Below, one piece after another: positions 54,801 through 57,430 of a stretch of 64,000 bases of DNA; the first letter of the stretch is position 1, and the number at the start of each line of letters is the position of its first letter. The DNA comes from Rhyacichthys aspro (lineage: Eukaryota; Chordata; Actinopteri; Gobiiformes; Rhyacichthyidae): the NCBI GenBank assembly GCA_036850595.1, contig CM072153.1, positions 16,014,169 to 16,078,168 of the forward strand, given 5' to 3'. Below the pieces are notes generated by a model. That model ran no database searches, was not told where the DNA came from, and saw nothing but the letters and a program-made list of their open reading frames with translations. A program made the position numbers and the translations under genes.

Positions 54801-57182
54801 AAAATTGTGTGGTTTGACCCAGCCAAACCTCTCCATCACTTAATAGAGTAACATCCTCTTGGTCGTTTCATTCTGTTTGCTAAACACAGTAATCTGGAGT
54901 TTAACACGCACAGTACACTGCCCACACATGTCTTATCTTTCAAAAGAAACAGGAGCAAGAGGCAGCGGGGTCAGGTCAGAAATGCAATTACTGTACAAGA
55001 AATCAACCACACAGTTTTCCTCCTGCTCTGCGCTGAATACCGAGGTGGTGTTGAGACACTCACCTCATCTCCGTTATAAGAGGTCACACATTTCTTTTTC
55101 TTTTCCGTCTATCAGCAAATAACCTCTTTCCTCTGGACTCTTACTTTGGATTTCTTTTCAGTGGCTTTAAAAACACATGGTCAGTGCAGCTAATGCCTTC
55201 CACCCACTGTTTCACATGCAGCACCTTCCGAGCTTTTAAACTAAAGGTAATTTAAAACTAAAAGAGAACGGGGCAGTGTGAAATGACCTCCACTTTATGT
55301 CATAATTTACCCTTATTAGGATTAATAGACTTTGATTGATTCACAAAGTTTTAATAGCCCTAACAAGAAACAAGATGATAAAGCATATAAAAGGGGATCA
55401 TGGAGTTAAAAAACAAAAAACAAAACAAATTAAAAAAATGAAACACTTTGTGGGTCAGTTTTAAATCCAACAAACCACCAGTGCACTCTAAAGACGGAGG
55501 TAACAGTTCTGCAGGATGAGGTAAAAGAGGAAGTAATTGAGAAGCAGAGACTGGAAATGCTCTTGACAGCACAACCACAGACACAACCAGACACATTTTA
55601 CAAGCTGCCATTTATGTTTTCTTTACAATCTCAAAGTCAACTAAAATCTTGATCCGTAACAATGAGCTCTCACTGAACACGGGACGGGGAGAAAGTGAGC
55701 AGCCTGGTTTTAACGTGCGAGCCCCAGCACTCGTATCTCATCTGCTCAATCCTCTCATCACTTAAATCTCCCCCTACTCTATCCCAGCCACGGCCCTATT
55801 TAAATCTCTCCCTCCTCCCAGTATACCACATTTCTAATGCTAATTATTTAAACCTCTCCGCGTGCTCTATCCCTCCCATCCACCAGTTAGTTATTCAAAT
55901 CTCTCCCCACACGCTATTCCTACAAGCCAGGCCCCTGTTAAAAGGTGCTTGAGTGAGGGGCTGATCCCAGCTCTTAGAAAGACCACATCCCTTTTTATTC
56001 TTTGCTGCTACATTTTTCTGGCTTTCTTATTTGGCCCAGAATAACAAAAACTGATGAATTTAACTAGTTTAACCAGTGGAATAATGCAAAATGTAAAATG
56101 TTAAAGCATACATGTGTACTCCCATATATGACTATATGAAAAATCATAAAGATAAAAATATTTTCTCCACTTACAGTATCTGTTGCATGATGCGTATATG
56201 AGGATTAGGTAGATCGGTTATATACCTTAGATGTGAACACACTGAATTCTTCTAAAATAGGAGACTTGCCTGGGAGAGTGGCCCTGATGGTTCTGAGCTG
56301 GGCCAGACAGGTCACTGTCCCTATGTTAACTGAGAGCTAGAGCTAGAGCCTGAGCAGTGATGGAGTCTGGAAGGTCAGAGGGGATGTGTTTCCAGGGCTA
56401 GGTGCTTTCACAGCAGTGTGGGAAAGTACTAGAGATCCCTGCTTTTGCACAAGCCATGGCTATGGGATTTATCAATATTAATATATATCGGTAACACTGT
56501 GGCTCTCTTTAGCGCTCTGTCTGTTCTTCCACTCTCTGTCTTCATTCAGGGATCTGGCTGTTAGTCCAACAGTCCTCCTACACATGGGGCATCAGGAGCA
56601 CAGTAAAACACCAAAGCAGCTCACAGCACTGAACCGGAGTCCCACTCAGCATCACTTCTCATCACAGTTACATAAATGCATCGAACAACAAAGCTACTCC
56701 ACACAGAGTACCATACACACAAAGCAACAACTATGTTGTTAGTTGCTTTTCCTCTACTCTGTTGAATCTTAGTAATAAAAATAAAATAAAAAAGTAAAAT
56801 TTACAAAGTGATTTCAAAATAAATAAAAGTATATCATTAAACGTTTATTAAATAACTAAAATTATTATGAGTCTAACTGCTGTTTGCATGCAGCTGACAG
56901 CACAGTGGACCCTAAGGCAGAGCGCTCACCTTGGTACTCCTGTCCCGGGGTGTACGCAGTGGGACTGCCTGTGATTTGGAGGGTGAGAAGCACCTCTCCC
57001 CCACCCTCTGCCATCCCAGCTCCCTCCAGCTCCCCGTGGTGGGTGCACAGGAAGAAAAAGGGGTTGAAACGGGGATAGAAACTCGCAGGGGGGGTACTCA
57101 AGTCCACGCTACTGCTCCCCAAGACTAGGGCCAACAGGGCACAGCCTAACGTGCCCCTGAGAGAGGCCCACGCCATGGCCAT
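146..57182 (-). CDS. reln: Reelin, 5' nine tenths of the gene (56 coding exons, continues past left edge)
   Basis: Reelin is a very large secreted extracellular-matrix glycoprotein that binds VLDLR and ApoER2 on neurons, triggers Dab1 phosphorylation and guides neuronal layering. Spliced exons give a signal peptide, a Reeler (F-spondin-like) domain and reelin repeats 1 to 7 plus the start of 8. The repeats show the family hallmarks: Asp-box motifs of the type S-x-D/N-x-G-x-x-W, sub-repeat B motifs of the type RFRWWQP, and EGF modules between A and B halves. All 56 exon junctions keep frame, with no stop or frameshift over 3,082 codons. Human reelin is about 3,460 residues, so roughly 380 residues (rest of repeat 8, EGF 8, basic tail) lie outside the window. 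Introns 1-4 are long; the rest are compact. Identity is certain; individual exon edges are splice-consensus calls without transcript support. Confidence 0.98.
490..596 (-). CDS. reln: reln exon 55: repeat 7B (residues 2966-3001)
   Basis: Encodes FVEYWARIGSEDNMTMCHRP and KEGVLLDYSTDG, which begins the Asp-box completed by exon 56. The acceptor is TTGACAG and the donor TGGAG|GTGAA. Confidence 0.95.
679..854 (-). CDS. reln: reln exon 54: repeat 7B (residues 2908-2966)
   Basis: Encodes LKERFDWEGTASPQW, QVLEGGRPCTDCGVLVEG, TALYFGGADARQAVTADLDL and RGAK. The acceptor is CTCAATAG and the donor GCAAA|GTGAG. Confidence 0.95.
950..1127 (-). CDS. reln: reln exon 53: repeat 7A end and complete EGF 7 (residues 2848-2907)
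   Basis: Encodes VRFRFFQQHSDIQW, GVENFYIGPAC and the intact EGF module (CGGHGDCLDQRCLCDPGFTG). In mammals the preceding strand reads WAIDN; here it reads WGVEN. The acceptor is TTTTCAG and the donor AAAG|GTACA. Confidence 0.95.
1306..1520 (-). CDS. reln: reln exon 52: repeat 7A with Asp-box (residues 2777-2848)
   Basis: Encodes IAVGCSVPER, the Asp-box SVDFGVTW, VPQCLPADPRCGGQVSQPS and WKRVVYPLPDSLA. The acceptor is GATTCAG and the donor AACAC|GTAAG. Confidence 0.96.
1605..1759 (-). CDS. reln: reln exon 51: repeat 7A (residues 2725-2776)
   Basis: Encodes DHWLFSEDCSVQRFCSSPDG, DGREVYAVTHDIIP and GWVMQFK. The acceptor is ATTCACAG and the donor TCAAG|GTATC. Confidence 0.95.
1859..2109 (-). CDS. 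reln: reln exon 50: repeat 6B end and C-t cleavage region (residues 2641-2724)
   Basis: Encodes RVRWWQPQHDGADHSDWALD, then NHERAPADGASERIA. The A2706-D2707 bond (bases 1914/1913) corresponds to the mammalian C-t processing site recalled as A2688-D2689. The donor is ATAG|GTATA. The following 99-bp intron is open in frame. Confidence 0.95.
2274..2467 (-). CDS. reln: reln exon 49: repeat 6B with Asp-box (residues 2577-2641)
   Basis: Encodes QLVTVDLNLTNAEFIQFYF, NRNQGVLLEYS, the Asp-box SLNGGINW and IFYDLYSKPG, nearly identical to mammals. The acceptor is GTGTGCAG and the donor CCAGG|GTGAG. Confidence 0.96.
2608..2785 (-). CDS. reln: reln exon 48: EGF 6 end and repeat 6B (residues 2517-2576)
   Basis: CDSEWGGEYC closes EGF 6. 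Then LKDSFSRAPS, LTGGKLSTVCGAVASGAALH and FSG follow. The acceptor is CTCTGCAG and the donor GTGGG|GTATC. Phase 2 in, phase 0 out. Confidence 0.95.
2882..3022 (-). CDS. reln: reln exon 47: repeat 6A end, second receptor lysine, EGF 6 first half (residues 2470-2517)
   Basis: Encodes TRFRWFQQAPFDKQQTW. The AAG at 2976-2974 (K2486) corresponds to mammalian K2467, the second essential receptor-contact lysine (recalled). Then come LDNLYIGDGC and CSGHGRCQQSSCV of EGF 6. The donor is TGTGT|GTAAG. Confidence 0.96.
3199..3367 (-). CDS. reln: reln exon 46: repeat 6A with Asp-box (residues 2414-2470)
   Basis: Encodes VELEYS, the Asp-box SLDLGLTW, VRDCLPTSPDCSSY, LQRLLISDTYNKW and ARVTLPIASYA. The acceptor is GTGTAG and the donor GCAAG|GTCAG. 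Confidence 0.96.
3492..3741 (-). CDS. reln: reln exon 45: repeat 6A with receptor-binding lysine (residues 2331-2413)
   Basis: Encodes LLHPGGTRMPVCGS, FIEKSNTRYAV and FSASCSVTNSCY. The AAG at 3597-3595 (K2379) corresponds to mammalian K2360, required for binding ApoER2/VLDLR (recalled). The acceptor is TTTTCCAG and the donor TATT|GTAAG. Confidence 0.96.
3843..4101 (-). CDS. reln: reln exon 44: repeat 5B with Asp-box (residues 2244-2330)
   Basis: Encodes FVQFFLRLGCGK, DPRSQPVLLQFS, the Asp-box SVDGGLTW, FLFSNSSN and [20 protein letters not shown]. The acceptor is CCTGCAG and the donor ACCAG|GTAAA. Confidence 0.96.
4203..4353 (-). CDS. reln: reln exon 43: repeat 5B (residues 2194-2244)
   Basis: Encodes FRLLSGGKPSRKCGIMSSGN and EDGLRMLVTNDLDLSNA. 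The acceptor is TATCCAG and the donor GCTCG|GTATA. Confidence 0.95.
4455..4678 (-). CDS. reln: reln exon 42: repeat 5A end and complete EGF 5 (residues 2119-2193)
   Basis: Encodes VRFRWYQGF, WAIDNVYIGPQC and the whole EGF module (CNGHGACVAGTHCLCDPGYS), then FLKEDFEG. EGF 5 is not split by an intron. The donor GAAG|GTGCGG is non-optimal, but the junction to exon 43 matches reelin. Confidence 0.95.
4774..5000 (-). CDS. reln: reln exon 41: repeat 5A with Asp-box and dimer cysteine (residues 2044-2119)
   Basis: Encodes INVGCTAESSSAHPVRLEFS, the Asp-box SRDFGATW, and FGKLRLCG. The TGT at 4778-4776 (C2118) corresponds to the mammalian cysteine reported to link reelin into covalent dimers (C2101, recalled). 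The donor is TGTGG|GTAAG. Confidence 0.96.
5116..5221 (-). CDS. reln: reln exon 40: repeat 5A (residues 2008-2043)
   Basis: Encodes EDDESAMVFVSSELGEHS and ITTRDIDVNENTIIQFE, nearly identical to mammals. The acceptor is TGTACAG and the donor TTGAG|GTACG. Confidence 0.95.
5322..5490 (-). CDS. reln: reln exon 39: repeat 4B to 5A boundary (residues 1952-2008)
   Basis: Encodes KKEEVWVIDNLIIDGS, NWLFFPGGNTGLYCPYQ and the end KSGL. 169 bp, the same as exon 46. The acceptor is TCCTTTAG and the donor GGACT|GTAAG. Confidence 0.95.
5607..5789 (-). CDS. reln: reln exon 38: repeat 4B with Asp-box (residues 1891-1951)
   Basis: Encodes PERSHSVLLQYS, the Asp-box SVNGGISW, LLDEFYFPAS and TRFRLWQPYNSG. The acceptor is TTGTAG and the donor TAGTG|GTGAG. 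Confidence 0.96.
5888..5972 (-). CDS. reln: reln exon 37: repeat 4B (residues 1863-1890)
   Basis: Encodes DGLRMIVSRDLDCTNTLY and FSFKFITK. The acceptor is GTGTGCAG and the donor AAAG|GTATT. The reading frame also runs open through the preceding intron. Confidence 0.95.
6063..6240 (-). CDS. reln: reln exon 36: EGF 4 end and repeat 4B (residues 1803-1862)
   Basis: Encodes CDKGYGGAHCVPLTPLPSVL, DFNENLQQETWPEVYGAERG and KSGTALIFKG. 178 bp, the same length as exon 48 in the equivalent position of repeat 6. The donor is AAAGGA|GTAGG; the next intron is only 90 bp. Confidence 0.95.
6335..6475 (-). CDS. reln: reln exon 35: repeat 4A end and EGF 4 first half (residues 1756-1803)
   Basis: Encodes SPRTRFRWIQT, WALDNVLLAPGCPW and CSGHGLCDNGRCV, the first part of EGF 4. 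The donor TGTGT|GTAAG is identical to that of exon 47, and both exons are 141 bp, which fits duplication of repeats. Confidence 0.95.
6564..6837 (-). CDS. reln: reln exon 34: repeat 4A with Asp-box (residues 1665-1756)
   Basis: The longest exon in the window at 274 bp. It encodes KPRYAETWDF, FELSMGCSK, the Asp-box STDCGRHW, ECVPPAIGC and WRRITVYLP. The acceptor is TTTGCAG and the donor GCCAA|GTATG. Confidence 0.96.
6838..7410 (-). other. reln intron 33 (573 bp)
   Basis: No feature recognised beyond splice signals. Confidence 0.8.
7411..7605 (-). CDS. reln: reln exon 33: repeat 3B to 4A boundary (residues 1600-1664)
   Basis: Encodes GKHSAQWALDDILIGMND, then HNWYRIQGGEVTVDCLSLDT from repeat 4A. 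The acceptor is AATTTAG and the donor GATA|GTAAG. Confidence 0.96.
7705..7863 (-). CDS. reln: reln exon 32: repeat 3B with Asp-box (residues 1547-1600)
   Basis: Encodes VIVQFSTNNGVLW, an Asp-box variant, then RELDFSSFLEPQ and VFRWWQPQQ. The acceptor is TTTCTAG and the donor GCAAG|GTGAG. Confidence 0.96.
7864..8232 (-). other. reln intron 31 (369 bp)
   Basis: Contains a short T run near 7947-7957. Nothing else recognised. Confidence 0.8.
8233..8309 (-). CDS. reln: reln exon 31: repeat 3B (residues 1521-1546)
   Basis: Small 77-bp exon encoding VQFYIRIGSK and RPRSRNE, matching reelin. The acceptor is AATACAG and the donor TGAAG|GTAAT. Phase 2 in, phase 1 out. Confidence 0.94.
8405..8612 (-). 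CDS. reln: reln exon 30: EGF 3 end and repeat 3B (residues 1452-1521)
   Basis: VEQDSCV supplies the last EGF cysteine. Then FEGKLSPLW, GGGCGIIGESKALYFN and REARTVPLDT open sub-repeat 3B. The donor CAAG|GTTAAT is somewhat weak. Confidence 0.95.
8712..8869 (-). CDS. reln: reln exon 29: repeat 3A end and most of EGF 3 (residues 1399-1452)
   Basis: Encodes KTRFRWFQESS, FALDGVYISEPC and CGGHGDCISGVCFCDMGYT. Unlike EGF 1, 2, 4 and 6, where the module splits at its middle cysteines, EGF 3 is interrupted later. The acceptor is TTCCACAG and the donor CACAG|GTACA. Confidence 0.96.
8973..9208 (-). CDS. reln: reln exon 28: repeat 3A with Asp-box (residues 1321-1399)
   Basis: Encodes LNIGCESDF, the Asp-box SHDAGRTW, VREGCYPGTPG and WTRVTVVIPRNVAA. 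The acceptor is TTCTTTAG and the donor GCAAG|GTACT. Confidence 0.95.
9293..9499 (-). CDS. reln: reln exon 27: repeat 3A with N-t cleavage site (residues 1252-1320)
   Basis: Begins NFYEKPAFDYPLNQM, which holds the bond (P1257-A1258, bases 9482/9481) equivalent to the mammalian N-t site cut by ADAMTS proteases (recalled as P1244-A1245). It continues with SVWLMLGNEGM and PGYTLQFK. Length 207 bp, phase 0 at both ends. Confidence 0.96.
9629..9800 (-). CDS. reln: reln exon 26: end of repeat 2B (residues 1194-1251)
   Basis: Encodes TRFRWWQPLHSGEGYDQW, AIDDVIILS and IIPMANPTLPQ. The acceptor is GTCTTCAG. The donor GTCGAA departs from GTRAGT, but the phase-0 junction to exon 27 agrees exactly with reelin. 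Confidence 0.95.
9896..10101 (-). CDS. reln: reln exon 25: repeat 2B with Asp-box (residues 1126-1194)
   Basis: Encodes RQLVSWDLDTEW, DSREEGVLLQYS, the Asp-box SNDGGITW and AEMYFTDFTKP. The acceptor is TTCCAG and the donor CCTCG|GTGAG. Confidence 0.96.
10258..10444 (-). CDS. reln: reln exon 24: EGF 2 end and repeat 2B (residues 1063-1125)
   Basis: CDEGFSGTDC closes EGF 2. Then TWQEVIGGEIV and GCGVVSSGSSLYFSK open sub-repeat 2B. The donor is GCAAG|GTAAA. Phase 2 in, phase 0 out. Confidence 0.96.
10522..10659 (-). CDS. reln: reln exon 23: repeat 2A end and EGF 2 first half (residues 1017-1063)
   Basis: Encodes TRFRWIQNYYG, WALDDIYIG and CPNMCHGHGWCDHGHC, the first four cysteines of EGF 2. The acceptor is GGTTTTAG and the donor TGCAG|GTTAG. 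Confidence 0.96.
10660..11450 (-). other. reln intron 22 (791 bp)
   Basis: No feature recognised beyond splice signals. Confidence 0.8.
11451..11563 (-). CDS. reln: reln exon 22: repeat 2A (residues 980-1017)
   Basis: Encodes CLPGMPSCSEF, YHPSEFKDWRRI and LPQKTW, matching repeat 2 of reelin. The correct frame has no long open frame around it, so it is recognised only by homology plus splice sites. The acceptor (CATATATATAAAG) is AT-rich and weak; the donor is ACATG|GTAAC. It joins exons 21 and 23 in phase. Confidence 0.9.
11564..12075 (-). other. reln intron 21 (512 bp)
   Basis: AT-rich. It ends in an unusually pyrimidine-poor acceptor for exon 22. No other feature. Confidence 0.8.
12076..12268 (-). 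CDS. reln: reln exon 21: repeat 2A (residues 915-979)
   Basis: Encodes RYVETQSMQVGASY, QFSLVMGCG and the Asp-box STNHGLTW. The acceptor is TATGCAG and the donor AAGAG|GTAAT. Phase 2 in, phase 0 out. Confidence 0.96.
12386..12622 (-). CDS. reln: reln exon 20: end of repeat 1B into repeat 2A (residues 836-915)
   Basis: Encodes FRWWQPYHSG and HDVWALDEI, the conserved end of sub-repeat B, then LGFYLGHVQPYCQHDWTL at the start of repeat 2. The donor is CTCAG|GTAAG. Confidence 0.96.
12623..13098 (-). other. reln intron 19 (476 bp)
   Basis: No feature recognised beyond splice signals. Confidence 0.8.
13099..13260 (-). CDS. reln: reln exon 19: repeat 1B with Asp-box (residues 782-836)
   Basis: Encodes YLQFTLRLGSRS, PDQPGEGVLLHYS and the Asp-box SSDNGITW. 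The acceptor is TTTGCAG and the donor CCAAG|GTAAG. Confidence 0.96.
13261..14095 (-). other. reln intron 18 (835 bp)
   Basis: Includes a GA-rich stretch (13500-13535 on the + strand). Nothing else recognised. Confidence 0.8.
14096..14329 (-). CDS. reln: reln exon 18: EGF 1 end and start of repeat 1B (residues 704-782)
   Basis: CDPGFSGPAC completes EGF 1. Then SSYHSFSSLRGAEVSFGCG and GVLASGKALVFN open sub-repeat 1B. The donor is GCAAG|GTAAG. Phase 2 in, phase 2 out. Confidence 0.96.
14560..14626 (-). CDS. reln: reln exon 17: EGF module 1, first half (residues 682-704)
   Basis: Encodes VYIGPAC followed by CSGRGHCSRTGC, the first four cysteines of EGF 1. 67 bp. The acceptor is TTTTTAG and the donor TGCAA|GTAAG. 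Confidence 0.95.
14735..14844 (-). CDS. reln: reln exon 16: end of repeat 1A (residues 645-681)
   Basis: Encodes WTRISIPLPNTAL, TRFRWKQ and NMWAIDN, the strand set that always precedes the EGF module. The acceptor is TCTGTAG and the donor CAATG|GTGAG. Confidence 0.95.
14936..15064 (-). CDS. reln: reln exon 15: repeat 1A Asp-box (residues 602-645)
   Basis: Contains the Asp-box-like STNHGRSW, then LLHTECLPELCAGPHLP and HSTIYSSDNYSG. The donor CAGCGG|GTATTT is weak. Phase 2 in, phase 2 out. Confidence 0.95.
15261..15469 (-). CDS. reln: reln exon 14: repeat 1A (residues 533-602)
   Basis: Encodes ELQTPVTQFCLEQ, VWAVDF and QFSINLGCG. The WAxDF/QFSINLGCG pair marks the middle of sub-repeat A. The acceptor is GTTACAG and the donor AACAG|GTGAC. 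Confidence 0.95.
15646..15761 (-). CDS. reln: reln exon 13: repeat 1A (residues 494-532)
   Basis: Encodes GDCDPGETHEHDVILFG and the downstream LDTLPYSSYR. The match to reelin runs throughout. The acceptor is TGTGTAG and the donor ACAGA|GTAAG. Phase 1 in, phase 0 out. Confidence 0.95.
15880..16031 (-). CDS. reln: reln exon 12: repeat 1A (residues 443-493)
   Basis: Encodes GTQCGEIESGLALVFE and CTPYIDTTSYGNLRF, the first beta-strands of sub-repeat 1A. The acceptor is AAAATTAG and the donor ATGG|GTAGG. Phase 2 in, phase 1 out. Confidence 0.96.
16032..17153 (-). other. reln intron 11 (1.1 kb)
   Basis: The longest intron of the compact 3' half. A pyrimidine patch lies near 16340-16410. No gene, repeat or RNA recognised. 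Confidence 0.8.
17154..17299 (-). CDS. reln: reln exon 11: entry into reelin repeat 1 (residues 395-443)
   Basis: Encodes CQSEGNALYFHG, STRDIDL and WEEDFESPP, which lead into repeat 1A. The acceptor is GACTAG and the donor TCTAA|GTACG. Phase 0 in, phase 2 out. Confidence 0.94.
17374..17614 (-). CDS. reln: reln exon 10: region upstream of repeat 1 (residues 314-394)
   Basis: Encodes CWGLDNVLLVNSAH and NWLFFPGSTIK, both matching reelin. The middle part diverges more. The acceptor is CCTCTAG and the donor TTAAG|GTACC. Phase 2 in, phase 0 out. Confidence 0.95.
17860..17968 (-). CDS. reln: reln exon 9: linker region (residues 278-314)
   Basis: Encodes GSGSCRFSYSDPS, matching reelin closely, and ends WITLEKIR. 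The acceptor follows a T-rich tract (TTTTTTCACAG). The donor GTCATT is weak but agrees with protein continuity. Confidence 0.94.
17969..18727 (-). other. reln intron 8 (759 bp)
   Basis: Ordinary AT-rich intron. A T-rich tract precedes the exon 9 acceptor. Nothing else recognised. Confidence 0.8.
18728..18779 (-). CDS. reln: reln exon 8: short linker exon (residues 261-277)
   Basis: A 52-bp exon encoding NTSTASVLQFALG, equivalent to the mammalian TTASVLQF strand. The acceptor is CTCTCAG and the donor CTTG|GTGAG. Phase 0 in, phase 1 out. Confidence 0.94.
18780..19649 (-). other. reln intron 7 (870 bp)
   Basis: Holds a short (AT)n run at 18827-18848. Nothing else recognised. Confidence 0.8.
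18827..18848. repeat. (AT)n microsatellite
   Basis: About ten AT units in reln intron 7. Confidence 0.9.
19650..19746 (-). CDS. reln: reln exon 7: cysteine-rich linker (residues 228-260)
   Basis: Encodes CANCDVGEQCG and FCEPFGEREL, matching the cysteine pattern of mammalian reelin here. In mammals this region belongs to the N-terminal part recognised by the CR-50 antibody and implicated in multimerisation (recalled). The donor is GCTG|GTAAC. Confidence 0.95.
19843..19921 (-). CDS. reln: reln exon 6: linker region before repeat 1 (residues 202-228)
   Basis: Encodes HAVLRDDFDSNL and ends SSIW, matching the LRDDFDS stretch after the Reeler domain. The acceptor is GTGTAG and the donor ATCTG|GTAGG. 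Phase 1 in, phase 2 out. Confidence 0.94.
20030..20062 (-). CDS. reln: reln exon 5: 33-bp linker exon (residues 191-201)
   Basis: Only 33 bp, encoding APTESPLRPTL, which corresponds to the poorly conserved segment after the Reeler domain (begins APTD in mammals). The acceptor is TTTTTAG and the donor CTAC|GTGAG. The support is that it joins exons 4 and 6 in frame; its small size makes it easy to miss. Confidence 0.88.
20063..25417 (-). other. reln intron 4 (5.4 kb)
   Basis: No coding sequence recognised. Features seen: an A-run at 21479-21496 and pyrimidine-rich stretches near 21150-21190 and 21640-21700. Otherwise unremarkable AT-rich intronic DNA. Confidence 0.8.
21479..21496. repeat. Poly-A tract
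   Basis: An uninterrupted A run of about 18 in reln intron 4. No retroposed coding sequence precedes it. Confidence 0.85.
25418..25488 (-). CDS. reln: reln exon 4: end of Reeler domain (residues 167-190)
   Basis: Short exon encoding FKDALAQQLCEQG, a stretch almost invariant between fish and mammals as I recall it. A strong pyrimidine-rich acceptor (TCTGTCTCTCAG) precedes it; the donor is GGGAG|GTGAG. Phase 2 in, phase 1 out. Confidence 0.96.
26484..26499 (+). repeat. Left terminal inverted repeat of piggyBac element
   Basis: CCTTCCTGTCGTGTTC directly after TTAA, followed at once by GGTCAAATCTGACC, an imperfect palindrome that recurs near the inner repeats. Confidence 0.88.
26770..26847. repeat. 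(CA)n microsatellite, interrupted
   Basis: CA repeat broken by CT and CG variants, inside the piggyBac element upstream of the transposase remnant. Confidence 0.95.
27080..27743 (+). pseudogene. piggyBac transposase remnant (PGBD4-like), internally deleted and frameshifted
   Basis: The first part starts MSRRLTKRFSVEEVLVQVFG and continues into an acidic E/D-rich N-terminal stretch typical of piggyBac-family transposases. It then jumps to C-terminal sequence (RMTARWPVALFHNLLDVSVF, NTYMVW). The central DDE_Tnp_1_7 catalytic core with its aspartates is missing. Near 27480 the frame shifts: the next frame continues RRLFLAELRKAFVTP and ends in the Cys-rich zinc finger CCKCDAYICKAHSDLCVTC, then a stop. 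The deletion and frameshift exclude activity. Family assignment rests on motif order and the TTAA/TIR context. Confidence 0.85.
27751..27831. repeat. (CA)n microsatellite
   Basis: About 80 bp of CA with a few GCA variants, directly after the stop codon of the transposase remnant. Confidence 0.95.
28110..28125 (-). repeat. Right terminal inverted repeat of piggyBac element
   Basis: GAACACGACAGGAGGG directly before TTAA, the reverse complement of the left end apart from one base. Confidence 0.88.
29498..29545. promoter_or_regulatory. Candidate POU/homeodomain island
   Basis: The perfect palindrome AAATTAATTAATTT is followed about 20 bases later by ATGCAAATTTAATGATG (octamer plus TAAT). Intron 3. 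Motif match only. Confidence 0.25.
31407..31434. repeat. (CA)n microsatellite
   Basis: About 14 uninterrupted CA units in reln intron 3. Confidence 0.95.
33623..33761 (-). CDS. reln: reln exon 3: Reeler domain (residues 121-167)
   Basis: Encodes QFVCSVVASHVSH and WIAPPPGTGCVNF, matching the Reeler domain core including its conserved cysteines. The acceptor is GCTGCAG and the donor CCT|GTAAGT. Phase 1 in, phase 2 out. Confidence 0.96.
37035..37062. promoter_or_regulatory. Candidate PBX/MEIS plus RFX-like site cluster
   Basis: CTGTCAATCA (PBX/MEIS-type, reverse TGATTGACAG) is followed 2 bases later by TTGCCATGGAGACAGG, close to the RFX X-box GTTGCCATGGNNAC. It lies in a relatively non-repetitive island of intron 2. 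Motif match only. Confidence 0.3.
38590..38690. promoter_or_regulatory. Candidate homeodomain-rich enhancer island
   Basis: About five TAAT cores in 100 bp, including the perfect palindrome GATTAATTAATC (38644-38655). Intron 2 of reln. Motif density only. Confidence 0.25.
41394..41405. promoter_or_regulatory. Candidate POU octamer plus homeodomain site
   Basis: ATGCAAATTAAC combines a perfect octamer (ATGCAAAT) with an overlapping TTAA core, inside a low-repeat stretch of intron 2. Motif match only. Confidence 0.25.
44095..44202 (-). CDS. reln: reln exon 2: Reeler domain (residues 85-120)
   Basis: Translates to a segment with FDGLLVTGLYTST, a near-identical match to the mammalian Reeler domain, then a P/A-rich stretch ending FGFG. 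The acceptor is CTTTAG and the donor TTTG|GTAAG. It is flanked by the two largest introns. Phase 1 in, phase 1 out. Confidence 0.96.
44203..56929 (-). other. reln intron 1 (12.7 kb)
   Basis: Runs from the GTGAGC donor after exon 1 to the CTTTAG acceptor of exon 2. No gene or intact transposon recognised. It contains a degenerate pyrimidine-rich minisatellite near 55757-55915, an A/T-rich patch near 49840-49860, a poly-T run near 54502-54513 and scattered short A runs. Confidence 0.85.
55757..55915. repeat. Degenerate pyrimidine-rich minisatellite, about four units
   Basis: A motif close to TTTAAATCTCTCCC, followed by a C/T-rich spacer often ending CTCTATCCC, recurs near 55762, 55799, 55847 and 55892, with spacing of about 37-48 bases. 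Lies in intron 1, about 1 kb downstream of exon 1. Confidence 0.65.
56930..57182 (-). CDS. reln: reln exon 1: start codon, signal peptide, start of Reeler domain (residues 1-84)
   Basis: A hydrophobic core (GCALLALVLG, residues about 13-22) marks the secretion signal. It is followed by YPRFNPFFFLCTHHGELEG, the strongly conserved start of the Reeler domain. Two in-frame ATGs lie at 57182 and 57176; the second has the stronger Kozak context (GCCATGG), so the protein may begin at either. The donor is CCAAG|GTGAG, and the exon ends one base into a codon. Between the signal core and YPRF there is a stretch VDLSTPPASF that I do not recognise from mammalian reelin. Confidence 0.96.
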
Positions 57183-57395
57183 TTGCCCTCACCAAACGAG
57201 GGTCTGAGGAGTGGTGATGGGTGGAGTGGAGTGATGAACGGGAGCAGGAAGGCACAGGTAGAGTCCCAGAGGCAGCTTGTTGACTCCACAGACAAGTCCT
57301 AAGTCCAAGAGTGCCGGGTCAAAGTGGGTGTTGTATTAAGTAGTGTGTGCTTCTTCTCCCTGCTCCACCTTCACTCTCGGGGAGTTCAGAGCTTC
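57183..57395 (-). other. Probable reln 5' leader (5' UTR)
   Basis: Sequence between the first reln ATG and the predicted start site about 30 bases downstream of the TATA-like box. I see no upstream ATG on the minus strand, so initiation at the annotated codon should be unimpeded. The CGG-repeat tract known from the human RELN leader is absent. The 5' limit is inferred, not observed. Confidence 0.55.
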
Positions 57396-57430
57396 GCTTG
57401 TGCTGTCCTGCTCCAGCGTTTAAATACCTC
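57396..57430 (-). promoter_or_regulatory. Candidate reln core promoter with TATA-like box
   Basis: On the minus strand, TATTTAAA (57426-57419) sits in GGGGTGAGGTATTTAAACGC, about 240 bp upstream of the start codon. Its spacing would place transcription start near 57390. The upstream coding strand is purine-rich. A TATA variant at a sensible distance from exon 1 is the only evidence. Confidence 0.5.
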
